This document shows positions 33,601 to 42,029 of a DNA stretch of 64,000 nucleotides, piece by piece (position 1 is the first letter of the stretch; the number at the start of each line of letters is the position of its first letter). Under the pieces are notes generated by a model. It worked only from the letters and a program-made list of their open reading frames with translations. It was not told the DNA's origin and ran no database searches. Origin of the DNA: Mucilaginibacter endophyticus (GTDB taxonomy: Bacteria; Bacteroidota; Bacteroidia; Sphingobacteriales; Sphingobacteriaceae); assembly GCF_003351025.1 (NCBI RefSeq), contig NZ_QPCG01000004.1, positions 664,244 through 728,243 on the forward strand, given 5' to 3'. The translations under genes were made by a program, and so were the position numbers.

Positions 33601-35757
33601 TCAATTCAAAAACACCTCATCTAAAAACACCCAGCCCGGTTTTCCCTTAGCCGGATGCCAGTCAGGTACACTTTTAAGCGGCTGCGCAACCAGTTTTATG
33701 CAGGATACCTGTTGAGTTGACTTTAGCTTACACTCCAGCGGGATCAACGCAAACGGATCAGTTTTGGCAGGCGTCCCGATTTTAAGCGTGCTGAGCAATT
33801 TTAAGTGATTTTGATCTGCCCCAGCCCAAACCTCAACTGCTGCAGGTAAAAAGATTTGAGAACCTATATTGCGCATTACATTCAGACTAAGTGAACGAAG
33901 ATCGATAGGTTTATTGAACCACATCATAACGGCCAGATCTTTTTGCGAAGCGATCCATTTGCCGTTGCCAAAATTACCGCCGCCTAATTCTTTATCAATA
34001 ATTGTTTTAGCGCCATCTCCTTTATATTTATTGTCCGGATATTGGATAAAGCTAATGCTATCAGGTGTGTAAGCACATTTGTAAACATTAAACTGTACCG
34101 TATCGCTACCTAACCAGCCGGCTTTAAATGCCCTGGCCCTGATCACCGTGCTTTGGGTAAATACAACGCCCGGTTTAAAGGAGATTGCTTTGATACTATC
34201 GGGCGCAGAGCCATCAGTAGTATAACGGATATCGGCCCCTTTTATAGGGTTACTCAATTGTAAAGCATAACTCTGTTTAAATATAACCGAAGCGTTTTTT
34301 AACTGCGGACTGGTAAGCTTCATTACTTTACCATCATCCTTAAAACCCGTTAGTAAGCTGAGCTTAGGATTTTGTTTTTGAAGTGATTGCAGATCGGCAG
34401 GGTTCAAACCGCTATCCCAAACAGCAAGCTCATTAAGGCTTTTTATGGCGATGAGTTGTTTTACATCGGCTGTAGTAAGTTTTACGCCAGCCAACGAAAC
34501 ACTTTTAAGGTATTTTAAACCGGATAGTTCTTTTAAGCCCTTCCCGGTAACATCGCTGAAATTAAGGTTGAGTCGGCGCAGATTTTCAAACTTGGCAATG
34601 GTTTTCAGGTCGGCATCTTTTACCGGCATCTTATTCAGGTCAAGTGAAACTACCTGTTTTTTAACCGGGCTTAATTCGTCAAGCACTTTAACATTGTAGG
34701 TGCTTTTATTGTAGATGTTGACAGCCAGCGCCGGCGACTCATTGGCCAACGGATATACCGCGCGGTAATTATTATTGAGCTTTTGGATGTCTTTTTCACT
34801 GGCAGCCGAGATATCATATTCTTCATCTGTACTTTCGGCGGGTTTTAAGCGGGTAGCGGCTATCATCCTTAATGAATCGGCAGCCGGCAGGTCAATCACT
34901 TTTTTGCTGAAACTGGCTTTGCTTTTTATCCATAGGTAAAGCAACATCTTTTCATCATCGGTAAGCTGCGTTTTACCGGTTGGTGGCATGTGTTTCTTTT
35001 CGGTCTCGGGCAGGTGTACACGTTGCAGCAAGAGGCTCATGGCCGGGTCGCCGGCTATAAATAGCTTGCCATTTTTACCGCCCTTCATAATAGCCGCCGA
35101 ATCGGTAAGCATTAAGCCGCCTTTCATTTTATCGGGATTATGGCAGCTCTGGCATTTTACCTCAAATATAGGTCGGATAACATCGTTGTATACCAGTGCC
35201 TGATCAATAGGCACGGTATTTTTGCTGTTATCCATCACCGGCCCTAAAACAAAATCCTGACCGTGGGTAAGGTTACCGCCCAGGTGCCCGGCAACAATCA
35301 GGCAAAAAACAGTTATTACCACCCCGGCTTTAGCCAGCCTCACTGTATATTTTGAGGTATGGCGGATAAGGTAAACCCCATAGCCGGAAAAAGCCACACT
35401 TACGCCAAACCATTTATGCCATTGCAGGGTATCACCCTCATAACCCGGCTCCCTCGAGAGGAACAGGCCCATGATCACGGTTATTGACGATAACAGCGCA
35501 CCTAAAAGCAACAGGTAGCTTGTAAAAGTTTGATACAGTTTTTCATTAATAAACTCTTCCCGGTAACGGAAAAATTCCATCACCATAGCCAGCATCAGTA
35601 TCACTATCGGGAAATGCAGGATAAGCGGGTGCATGCGGCCAACCGGTTGAAGCCAGCGCGGCACAACCAGGCTGTCGCCTGCTATGAGTAGTACTATAAC
35701 GAAAATATTGAGGGCAAACAATGCCCCCTCTGCAATACCTTTATGGCTGCTTTTCAT
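33601..35757 (-). CDS. DUF2231 + c-type cytochrome + LRR + chitobiase-type C-terminal protein
   Basis: A 718-aa multidomain envelope protein. Residues 10-170 hold about four to five membrane helices with the DUF2231 pattern (MHPLILHFPIVIL) and His-bearing segments (QWHKWFG, AGHLGGNLTHG). A planctomycete-type cytochrome domain follows with heme motif C202-Q-S-C205-H206 and likely Met ligand in KKHMPPTGK. Then come leucine-rich repeats (about 385-460, NLRRLNLNFSDV, YLKSVSLAGVKL), a chitobiase/hexosaminidase C-terminal type domain (DIRYTTDGSAPDS) and a discoidin-like end. It is probably an electron-transfer protein with carbohydrate-contact domains; the function is unproven. It shares strand with, and lies after, the DUF1501/DUF1553 genes. 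Confidence 0.82.
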   Translation of the reverse strand: MKSSHKGIAEGALFALNIFVIVLLIAGDSLVVPRWLQPVGRMHPLILHFPIVILMLAMVMEFFRYREEFINEKLYQTFTSYLLLLGALLSSITVIMGLFLSREPGYEGDTLQWHKWFGVSVAFSGYGVYLIRHTSKYTVRLAKAGVVITVFCLIVAGHLGGNLTHGQDFVLGPVMDNSKNTVPIDQALVYNDVIRPIFEVKCQSCHNPDKMKGGLMLTDSAAIMKGGKNGKLFIAGDPAMSLLLQRVHLPETEKKHMPPTGKTQLTDDEKMLLYLWIKSKASFSKKVIDLPAADSLRMIAATRLKPAESTDEEYDISAASEKDIQKLNNNYRAVYPLANESPALAVNIYNKSTYNVKVLDELSPVKKQVVSLDLNKMPVKDADLKTIAKFENLRRLNLNFSDVTGKGLKELSGLKYLKSVSLAGVKLTTADVKQLIAIKSLNELAVWDSGLNPADLQSLQKQNPKLSLLTGFKDDGKVMKLTSPQLKNASVIFKQSYALQLSNPIKGADIRYTTDGSAPDSIKAISFKPGVVFTQSTVIRARAFKAGWLGSDTVQFNVYKCAYTPDSISFIQYPDNKYKGDGAKTIIDKELGGGNFGNGKWIASQKDLAVMMWFNKPIDLRSLSLNVMRNIGSQIFLPAAVEVWAGADQNHLKLLSTLKIGTPAKTDPFALIPLECKLKSTQQVSCIKLVAQPLKSVPDWHPAKGKPGWVFLDEVFLN

Positions 35758-35780
35758 ATACGCCGGACTGTATCAGTTAA

Positions 35781-36806
35781 TTAAACCCTTGTGAATTTAT
35801 AAGGGTACACTTTACCCGACGCCCATTGCGCTACATACAAGTTCTCGTCATTGTCCACACATACATCATGTGGGTTCAAGAAAATCTTTTCAGCCTGGCT
35901 CATAGGTTGCAGTACGCCATCGGTATACACCGGTTCGGTACCACCAAGGTTCGATACTACTTTATTGTTCTTATCCAATATAGTGGTGAAGCCGGTGTTT
36001 TCCTTGCTCAGATCTGGTGAACGAAGTACGGCTGCATACAAATGGTCTCCCTTAATCACCGGGCGACAAACGCATGCTCCCGGCAGTTTGATCACTTCCT
36101 GCAGTTTGCCATCCATGCTGAAGCGTTTGAAGCAATTGCGGGTACGGTCGGTAACCAATAAAGTCGGGGTATCATAGCGCCTGTCAATCACAATGCCGTG
36201 CGCATTATCCAGGTGCTCGTCACCCTCGCCTTTACCGCCGAAGAAACCTTTCAGCTTACCATCTTTATCGTAATGCGTAACGTATTGCGCACCGTAACCA
36301 TCGGCAATAAAAATATCGCCATTGCTGTCGATGGTGGTTTCGGTGGGAACAAACTCTTCGGCCTTTTTGTAAACGCCGGTTTCCAGCGGAACATCAATGG
36401 TCATTAAAATACGGCCATCAAGTGTGGTTTTGTAAACCTGGTGTTTTACGGTATCGGTTATGAACAATACTTCGGTGCCGTTTTCATTAAACAGGGTTAG
36501 GCCATGCGCGCCGGGAAAATCGTGTCCCCAGGTAGTCAATAATTTGCCCGATTTATTGTAGATAAGCACATTGTTTTTAGTTTCGTTGGTAAGCAGTAAA
36601 ATGCGGCCTTTTGAATCCTGCACCATTTCGTGGCAATCATTCACCGGGTTTTTCTGCGAATCGGCTTTGCTCCAGTTTTTGTCCATGCGGTAGCGCATAT
36701 TACCATGACCGTAAATTGGTCCGTTATCTTTTGCTAACATGTCTTTGGCTATAAAAAAGCCTGCTGATAAAACTGAAGTGTGCTTGATAAATTCTCTTCT
36801 TTCCAT
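35781..36806 (-). CDS. exported six-bladed beta-propeller (NHL-type) protein
   Basis: A 341-aa protein with a Tat-like leader (MERREFIKHTSVLSAGFFIA, twin Arg at 3-4). The rest is built of NHL/SMP-type propeller blades (DSKGRILLLTN, HGLTLFNENGTEVLFITD, SNGDIFIADGYGAQYV, HGIVIDRRYDTPTLLVTD, NPHDVCVDNDENLYVAQW). Such propellers bind ligands or partners and some are lyases or lactonases. The twin Arg suggests export in folded form, perhaps with a cofactor, as for DUF1501 next door. It precedes the cytochrome/LRR gene by 23 nt. Confidence 0.8.
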   Translation of the reverse strand: MERREFIKHTSVLSAGFFIAKDMLAKDNGPIYGHGNMRYRMDKNWSKADSQKNPVNDCHEMVQDSKGRILLLTNETKNNVLIYNKSGKLLTTWGHDFPGAHGLTLFNENGTEVLFITDTVKHQVYKTTLDGRILMTIDVPLETGVYKKAEEFVPTETTIDSNGDIFIADGYGAQYVTHYDKDGKLKGFFGGKGEGDEHLDNAHGIVIDRRYDTPTLLVTDRTRNCFKRFSMDGKLQEVIKLPGACVCRPVIKGDHLYAAVLRSPDLSKENTGFTTILDKNNKVVSNLGGTEPVYTDGVLQPMSQAEKIFLNPHDVCVDNDENLYVAQWASGKVYPYKFTRV

Positions 36807-36845
36807 ACCGTTGATTTTCTGATTGCGTTGATTTGTACCCCTAAT

Positions 36846-36940
36846 ATGTCATTGCGAGGAACGAAGCAATCGCGAACTTTACAGGGCGGATTTGCTTAGC
36901 CGCTCTGCGTTTTGGGAATTGCTTCGTACCTCGCAATGAC
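36846..36940. repeat. palindromic repeat, GTCATTGCGAGG type (copy 2)
   Basis: ATGTCATTGCGAGGAACGAAGCAAT.. (from 36846) faces ATTGCTTCGTACCTCGCAATGAC (to 36940). Same family as 33454-33543, with a different central 45 bp. Confidence 0.85.
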
Positions 36941-36969
36941 GGTTAAATTTATATTTTGCTTATTAATTG

Positions 36970-37004
36970 CTGTCGCGGGATTGGCGTAGCGTATCCCGCG
37001 GCAG
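36970..37004. repeat. 12-bp inverted repeat
   Basis: CTGTCGCGGGAT (36970-36981) faces ATCCCGCGGCAG (36993-37004), 11 of 12 pairing. It lies between the repeat at 36846 and the terminator at 37022; its use is unknown. Confidence 0.6.
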
Positions 37005-37021
37005 TCATTTTGTTTTTAAAG

Positions 37022-37042
37022 CCCTCTCCCTTTAGGGGAGGG
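37022..37042 (-). terminator. hairpin after the DUF1501 gene
   Basis: CCCTCTCCC, TTTA, GGGGAGGG: a short GC-rich stem 13 nt past the DUF1501 stop. The same CCCTCTCC..GGAGAGGG word is frequent in related genomes (general knowledge). On the minus strand it is followed by CTTTAAAAAC, not a clean T-run. Confidence 0.5.
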
Positions 37043-37054
37043 TTTGGGTGGGGC

Positions 37055-38512
37055 TTACGCTATGATCCCCTTCACCACATTGCCCGCCACATCTGTTAGC
37101 CTGTACCTCCTGCCCTGGCTTTTAAAAGTCAGTTTTTTATGATCGATACCTAATTGATTTAAGATGGTGGCATGGAAGTCATGAACATGCACCGGATCTT
37201 TTATAATGTTGTATCCAAATTCATCCGTTTCGCCGTAAACTATGCCGGGTTTGATACCACCTCCGGCCATCCAGATACTGAAACAGCGCGGATGATGATC
37301 GCGGCCGTAATTGGCTTTTTCCAGTTTGCCCTGGCTGTAATTGGTACGTCCGAACTCGCCACCCCAAATCACTAAGGTTTCATCCAATAGTCCTCTTTGT
37401 TTTAAATCGGTAACTAATGCTGCCGATGCCTGGTCTACATCTTTGGCTTGTCCGGCCATTTCCTGCGGAAGGTTACTGTGCTGGTCCCAGCCCTGATGGT
37501 AGAGCTGCACAAAGCGTACTCCGTTTTCAGATAGCTTACGGGCCAGTAAACAGTTGGCCGCGTAAGTGCCTGGAATAAGGCATTCCGGCCCGTACATTTT
37601 TACAATATCATCCGACTCCTTGCTTACATCCATAATTTCGGGTACGGCGGTTTGCATGCGGTAAGCCATTTCATACTGCTGCACCTTGGTGTTTATTTCC
37701 GGGTCGCCAAACTCTTTGTAGTTCATGTCGTTAAGTTCGGCCAGTTTATCCAGCATTTTGCGGCGCTCATGACGGTTTAACCCTTCGGGATCATTTAGAT
37801 ATAAGATCGGATCTTCGCCGCTGCTGAACTGTACACCCTGATGTATAGAATCTAAAAAGCCGTTGCTCCACAGTTTGGAGTAAACCCCCTGTCCGTTTCC
37901 TTTTCCCTTAGAGAGTAATACCGTAAAAGCAGGTAAATTTTTATTCTCGCTGCCGAGGCCGTAGCTTACCCACGAACCCATACTTGGGCGATTGCCCTGC
38001 TGTGCCCCTGTCTGAAAAAATGTAAGCGCGGGATCATGGTTGATGGCATCGGTGTTGAGCGAGCGAATGATACAAATATCATCTGCAATTTTGCCTATAT
38101 GCGGAAACATGTCGCTGATCCAGGCCCGCGACTCGCCATATTGTTTAAAATCATAAAACGAACCCACCAGTGGAAATGAAGCCTGTTTGGCCGTCATGCC
38201 GGTGAGGATCTGGTTGCCGCGGACAGAGGCCGGTAGCTCCTGCCCCATCATTTCGCGCAGTTTGGGCTTATAATCAAATGACTCTAACTGTGATGGTGCC
38301 CCATCCTGGAACAGGTAGATCACCCGTTTGGCTTTTGGCGCAAAGTTGGGTATGCCGGGGATAAAATCCGCCTCGGCTTCATCACCTTTTCCGCTAAACA
38401 GATCCGGGATGAGCAACGAACCCAATGCCACGCTGCCGATACCCAAACTAAGTCTTGAAAGGAACCTGCGCCTGTTAATGTTAAGCCTGTTTTCTAAAAA
38501 ATCTTTTTCCAT
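37055..38512 (-). CDS. DUF1501 protein (alkaline-phosphatase-like superfamily, Tat leader)
   Basis: A 485-aa exported protein with a twin-arginine type leader (INRRRFLSRLSLGIGSVALG). The DUF1501 family belongs to the alkaline phosphatase/sulfatase-like clan. Visible blocks are VIYLFQDGAPSQLESFDYKP, the IIRSLNTDAINHDPA block, QLYHQGWDQHSN and VIWGGEFGRTNYSQ, where Asp/His would be metal ligands in the parent fold. In Planctomycetes these genes are found in very many copies paired with DUF1549/DUF1553 cytochromes, without a known reaction. Here it starts 4 nt after its DUF1553 partner, a clear operon. Confidence 0.88.
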   Translation of the reverse strand: MEKDFLENRLNINRRRFLSRLSLGIGSVALGSLLIPDLFSGKGDEAEADFIPGIPNFAPKAKRVIYLFQDGAPSQLESFDYKPKLREMMGQELPASVRGNQILTGMTAKQASFPLVGSFYDFKQYGESRAWISDMFPHIGKIADDICIIRSLNTDAINHDPALTFFQTGAQQGNRPSMGSWVSYGLGSENKNLPAFTVLLSKGKGNGQGVYSKLWSNGFLDSIHQGVQFSSGEDPILYLNDPEGLNRHERRKMLDKLAELNDMNYKEFGDPEINTKVQQYEMAYRMQTAVPEIMDVSKESDDIVKMYGPECLIPGTYAANCLLARKLSENGVRFVQLYHQGWDQHSNLPQEMAGQAKDVDQASAALVTDLKQRGLLDETLVIWGGEFGRTNYSQGKLEKANYGRDHHPRCFSIWMAGGGIKPGIVYGETDEFGYNIIKDPVHVHDFHATILNQLGIDHKKLTFKSQGRRYRLTDVAGNVVKGIIA

Positions 38513-38516
38513 GTGC

Positions 38517-40835
38517 TCAGGTTTTTGTTATTGCTTCTTCCAGGTTATACATGGTGTCAACCACTTTCATCATGGCAGCCAGCGTTACTTTATCCAGATT
38601 GGGCGGTACCGGGTACTCGCCTACAGTCAGTAGTTTTTCAGCATCGGTCTTTTTCATCGTTTTTAACTCATCTGCATAGTATGAAGTTAAAATAGCCAGT
38701 TCTTTTTGCTGCGGATGGCGGCTCAGGATAAGCCTGAAAGCTTTAGTGATTTTTTCTGTCGATGTGCTTTTATCCTGCAATAGTTTGGCTGCTAAAACCC
38801 TTGCGCTTTCCAATACGGTTGGATCGTTAAGCATAACCAAAGCCTGCAATGGCGTATTGGTGCGGAGGCGTTTTACCTCGCACTGGTCGCGGTTACTGGC
38901 GTCAAAAATACCCAATGATGCAGGCGGAACGGTGCGTTTGATCAACGTATACATTCCCCTGCGGTACAGGTTAGGGCCATGCACCTGCTTGTAATTGGCC
39001 AAAATTCCCCTGCCCGATGTGGCGTTTTCCCACAAACCGGGTGGTTGATAAGGATTGACACTTGGCCCGCCAATTGTTGGGTTAAGCAAACCGCTGCTGG
39101 CCAAAACCAAATCGCGAACAAACTCTGCAGGCAAACGGCCTCGTGGGCCACGGGCTAATAAGGTATTATCAGGGTCTTCTTTCTGTTTTTCTGGTGTTAC
39201 AATTGCCGATTGCCGGTAGGTGGCCGACATTACGATCTGTTTTACCAGTCGTTTGATGTTCCAGCCATGGTCACGGAAATCAATAGCAAGCCAATCCAGC
39301 AGTTCGGGATGCGATGGCAGATCGCCTTGCATGCCGAAATCGCCGGAGCTTTTTACAATTCCCTTTCCAAAAAACTCCTGCCACGTCTGGTTTACAAACA
39401 CACGTGCGGTAAGCGGATTGTTTTTATTGAACAGCCACTCGGCCAAACCTAAGCGGTTTTTAGGATAGTTATTGGTAAATGGCAGTATTGACTTGGGTGT
39501 ACCTGCTTCTACCTGATCGCCATGGGCATCATAGTTTCCGCGTTTAAGGATATAAGTCGGCCGCACCTTGTCGCTATCGGTCATGATAGATACGATGAGC
39601 TTATCCGTATCGCGCTTGTTCACGAAGGTCAGGATCTTTTTAACATCGTCGTTACTGATCTGCATCATCGGATTTTTGGCGTAGGTTTCGGGCCCGCCCA
39701 CGGTTGATTGCAGGCCAACTTCTTTCACGTTGTTAAAAAAGGCGTAAACCTGGTAGTATTCTTTTTGCGAAAAAGGATCGTATTTATGATCATGACAATG
39801 GGCGCATTCAAGCGTAACGCCCAGCATGGCCTTTCCAAATGTATTGGTGCGGTCGGTTACATAGCTTACACGGTATTCCTCATCAATTACGCCCCCCTCT
39901 TCGGTTATTTTATGATTGCGGTTAAACCCGGTGGCCAGCAATTGCTCCTTGGTAGCGTTAGGCAATTGATCGCCGGCCAGCTGCCAGGTGATAAATTTAT
40001 CATAAGGAAGGTTTTCATTATAGGCATGGATCACCCAGTCGCGCCATGGCCATTGGGTGCGGTAGTTATCGTCCTGGTAGCCATGCGAATCCGCATAGCG
40101 GGCAACATCCAGCCAGTGTAGCGCCATTTTTTCGCCGTATTGTGGGGTTGCCATTAGCTTATCCACCATTTTTTCATAAGCGTTAGGGCTTTTATCGCCT
40201 AAAAACTCATCCATCAATGCTATGGACGGTGGCAGACCGGTAAGATCAAGCGAGATGCGTTTCAACAAACGTTCTTTATCGGCTTCGGGATTAGGTTCAA
40301 GGTTAGCCCGCTCCATTTTTTGCAGTACGAAATTATCGATGGCGTTTTTAGGCCATGTGGTGTTTTTTACCTGTGGAACAGGGTAATTGTGCGGAGCAAC
40401 GAAAGCCCAGTGTTTTTCATATTTAGCGCCCTGCTTTATCCATTTGTGAATGAGCTCAACTTCATACGGCGATAACCTTTTCAGGTTTGATGACGCGGGA
40501 GGCATTTGCTCGGTAGTATCTTTAGTGGATACGCGGCGATAAACCTCAGATTGCATGGGCTCGCCGGGAACGAGGGCATGCGATGATGGATTATCTTTTA
40601 AAGCTTTGTAGGCGCTTTCGGCAATGTCCAGTCTTAAATCTGCTTCGCGATGGGAGGCGTCGGGGCCATGGCATTTAAAACATTTATCTGAAAGTATCGG
40701 CCGGATATTAAAGTTGTAGCTGATGGTATCAGGAATCTGTTCTTCGGCCACCCCGCCCGATGAATGGCAGGAGTAAAGCGTGTACAGCATGCAAATGGCT
40801 ATCGTAAGCCACACATAATACAACTTCCGGTACAT
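38517..40835 (-). CDS. PSCyt1/DUF1549/DUF1553 c-type cytochrome lipoprotein
   Basis: A 772-aa lipoprotein (lipobox YSC, Cys23) of a type named from Planctomycetes. Order: a cytochrome domain with heme motif C52-F-K-C55-H56 (DKCFKCHGPDASH) and a likely Met ligand in TEQMPPAS; DUF1549/PSCyt2 (about 160-365, NFVLQKM, LDLTGLPPS, HWLDVARYADSHGYQ) with a second CxxCH at 344-348 (ECAHCHDHKYDP); then DUF1553/PSD1 (about 460-745, NPLTARVFVNQTWQEFFG, RRGMYTLIKRTVPP, NDPTVLESAR). Probably an electron-transfer or oxidative surface protein; no reaction is known. First gene of the operon with DUF1501. Confidence 0.9.
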   Translation of the reverse strand: MYRKLYYVWLTIAICMLYTLYSCHSSGGVAEEQIPDTISYNFNIRPILSDKCFKCHGPDASHREADLRLDIAESAYKALKDNPSSHALVPGEPMQSEVYRRVSTKDTTEQMPPASSNLKRLSPYEVELIHKWIKQGAKYEKHWAFVAPHNYPVPQVKNTTWPKNAIDNFVLQKMERANLEPNPEADKERLLKRISLDLTGLPPSIALMDEFLGDKSPNAYEKMVDKLMATPQYGEKMALHWLDVARYADSHGYQDDNYRTQWPWRDWVIHAYNENLPYDKFITWQLAGDQLPNATKEQLLATGFNRNHKITEEGGVIDEEYRVSYVTDRTNTFGKAMLGVTLECAHCHDHKYDPFSQKEYYQVYAFFNNVKEVGLQSTVGGPETYAKNPMMQISNDDVKKILTFVNKRDTDKLIVSIMTDSDKVRPTYILKRGNYDAHGDQVEAGTPKSILPFTNNYPKNRLGLAEWLFNKNNPLTARVFVNQTWQEFFGKGIVKSSGDFGMQGDLPSHPELLDWLAIDFRDHGWNIKRLVKQIVMSATYRQSAIVTPEKQKEDPDNTLLARGPRGRLPAEFVRDLVLASSGLLNPTIGGPSVNPYQPPGLWENATSGRGILANYKQVHGPNLYRRGMYTLIKRTVPPASLGIFDASNRDQCEVKRLRTNTPLQALVMLNDPTVLESARVLAAKLLQDKSTSTEKITKAFRLILSRHPQQKELAILTSYYADELKTMKKTDAEKLLTVGEYPVPPNLDKVTLAAMMKVVDTMYNLEEAITKT

Positions 40836-41168
40836 GGGTTTAAATTGGTTAAGCAGATATTAAAGTTATGTAATTTATACCACAATTTGCAAATACATAT
40901 ATGCATCCCAAATCGATTTATCGGGCTCAATATAGGATGAAAAACTTAATGTTCATACATTTTGTATAAATGTTTTTACATATCACTTGCCGGATGCTTT
41001 CATTGGAAGAAAAAGTTAGGAATAGTGCATGAACGATAAATTGAGCGCAGAAGCTAACATTTAGTTGTTTTTATCGTAAAAAGTGAATGTTCAAAGTGAT
41101 AGTTTTACACCCGATAGCTTTGAACAATGGTTTCATTATCGCCCCCAATAATTGGAATTTATATCTGA
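40836..41168. other. 333-bp divergent gap with no gene
   Basis: Lies between the DUF1553 gene (minus) and the SGNH-type gene (plus), so it must hold both promoters. It is AT-rich. Apart from the dyad and -7 box at 41089-41125 nothing definite is seen. Confidence 0.6.
41089..41125 (+). promoter_or_regulatory. -7 box inside a dyad upstream of the SGNH-type gene
   Basis: TAGCTTTG (41115-41122) matches the TAnnTTTG box. It overlaps the right arm of a perfect 8-bp dyad, GTTCAAAG (41089-41096) and CTTTGAAC (41118-41125). No clear -33 TTG is present. The layout suggests an operator over the promoter, but it could be chance. Confidence 0.4.
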
Positions 41169-42011
41169 ATGAAATTAAAATTAAGGCTTCTGCTACTATT
41201 TTTATTGATAGTAACAACCGGTTTTGGTTTTTACCTGTACCAACGTTATTCGCTTGAGAAACGGCATGTGCTTGTGCCCGAAAAAAAGCATAAGAACGAT
41301 ACTTTACGTGTTGGGATCATCGGCGACAGCTGGGCCACCGGCATTACCATAGATACCATTATCAGAGATGAATTTAAAAAACGCGGCATCAACACAGACG
41401 TGATAGCCTTTGGCCAGCCGGAAGCAAAAACAAAAGAGATTTACGATAACCTGTACGCCAATCCCGGTCAACCATTTTCAAGTAACGAAATACTGCACCA
41501 TAATTTAGACTATTGCATTGTTTTGGCCGGCACCAGTGATGCAGAGGGTGAAATGGGCGCTAAGTTTTATGCCTATTATTGTTCGCTCATTATCAGCGAT
41601 CTGGCCCGTAATAATATCGAGCCGGTTTTTGTAACCATGCCCGAGTTTGGTTTTAAAGAAGAAAAGGATAGCCTTGATATTTTGAAGAAAGTACGTAATG
41701 AGCTTGCATCACTGCTTATTGATAATGGCAGCACCCATAACCTGGACGGATACCGTAAACAAGCCAATGAAATGCTGAAAGACACCCGGCTTAAGGATTC
41801 GACCATTGTTGTGCCATTTAACCTCGTGTGCGACGATTACGAAAAGCATAAAATATTGTACCGTAATACAGGCCACCTTTCAACCATCGGTAAGCAAAAG
41901 CTGGGGCGTTTGATTGTTGAATATATCCTTGATAAGGAAAAGGCATCTCAAGGCAAAGCGTTTAACGCTCATGTTGAGACTGATCCGGCAAAGCGAAGTA
42001 AAAAAGCTTAA
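41169..42011 (+). CDS. membrane-anchored SGNH/GDSL-like hydrolase
   Basis: A 280-aa protein with an N-terminal membrane segment (residues 5-25) and a short basic linker. The domain begins with LRVGIIGDSWATG, where Ser54 is the expected nucleophile of a GDSL/SGNH enzyme, and near the end has NTGHLSTIGKQKLG, in which His would act as base. Block III (Asn) appears as VLAGTSDAEGE, with no obvious Asn, so activity is not assured. SGNH enzymes often deacylate sugars or cell-wall polymers. It stands alone on the plus strand between two minus-strand genes. Confidence 0.7.
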   Translation: MKLKLRLLLLFLLIVTTGFGFYLYQRYSLEKRHVLVPEKKHKNDTLRVGIIGDSWATGITIDTIIRDEFKKRGINTDVIAFGQPEAKTKEIYDNLYANPGQPFSSNEILHHNLDYCIVLAGTSDAEGEMGAKFYAYYCSLIISDLARNNIEPVFVTMPEFGFKEEKDSLDILKKVRNELASLLIDNGSTHNLDGYRKQANEMLKDTRLKDSTIVVPFNLVCDDYEKHKILYRNTGHLSTIGKQKLGRLIVEYILDKEKASQGKAFNAHVETDPAKRSKKA

Positions 42012-42029
42012 TTGTTCGGAAAATACTTC

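Noticed and set aside
39708..40121. 137-aa frame opposite the DUF1553 gene
   Set aside because: Antisense shadow of a well-conserved gene with no signal or domain of its own.
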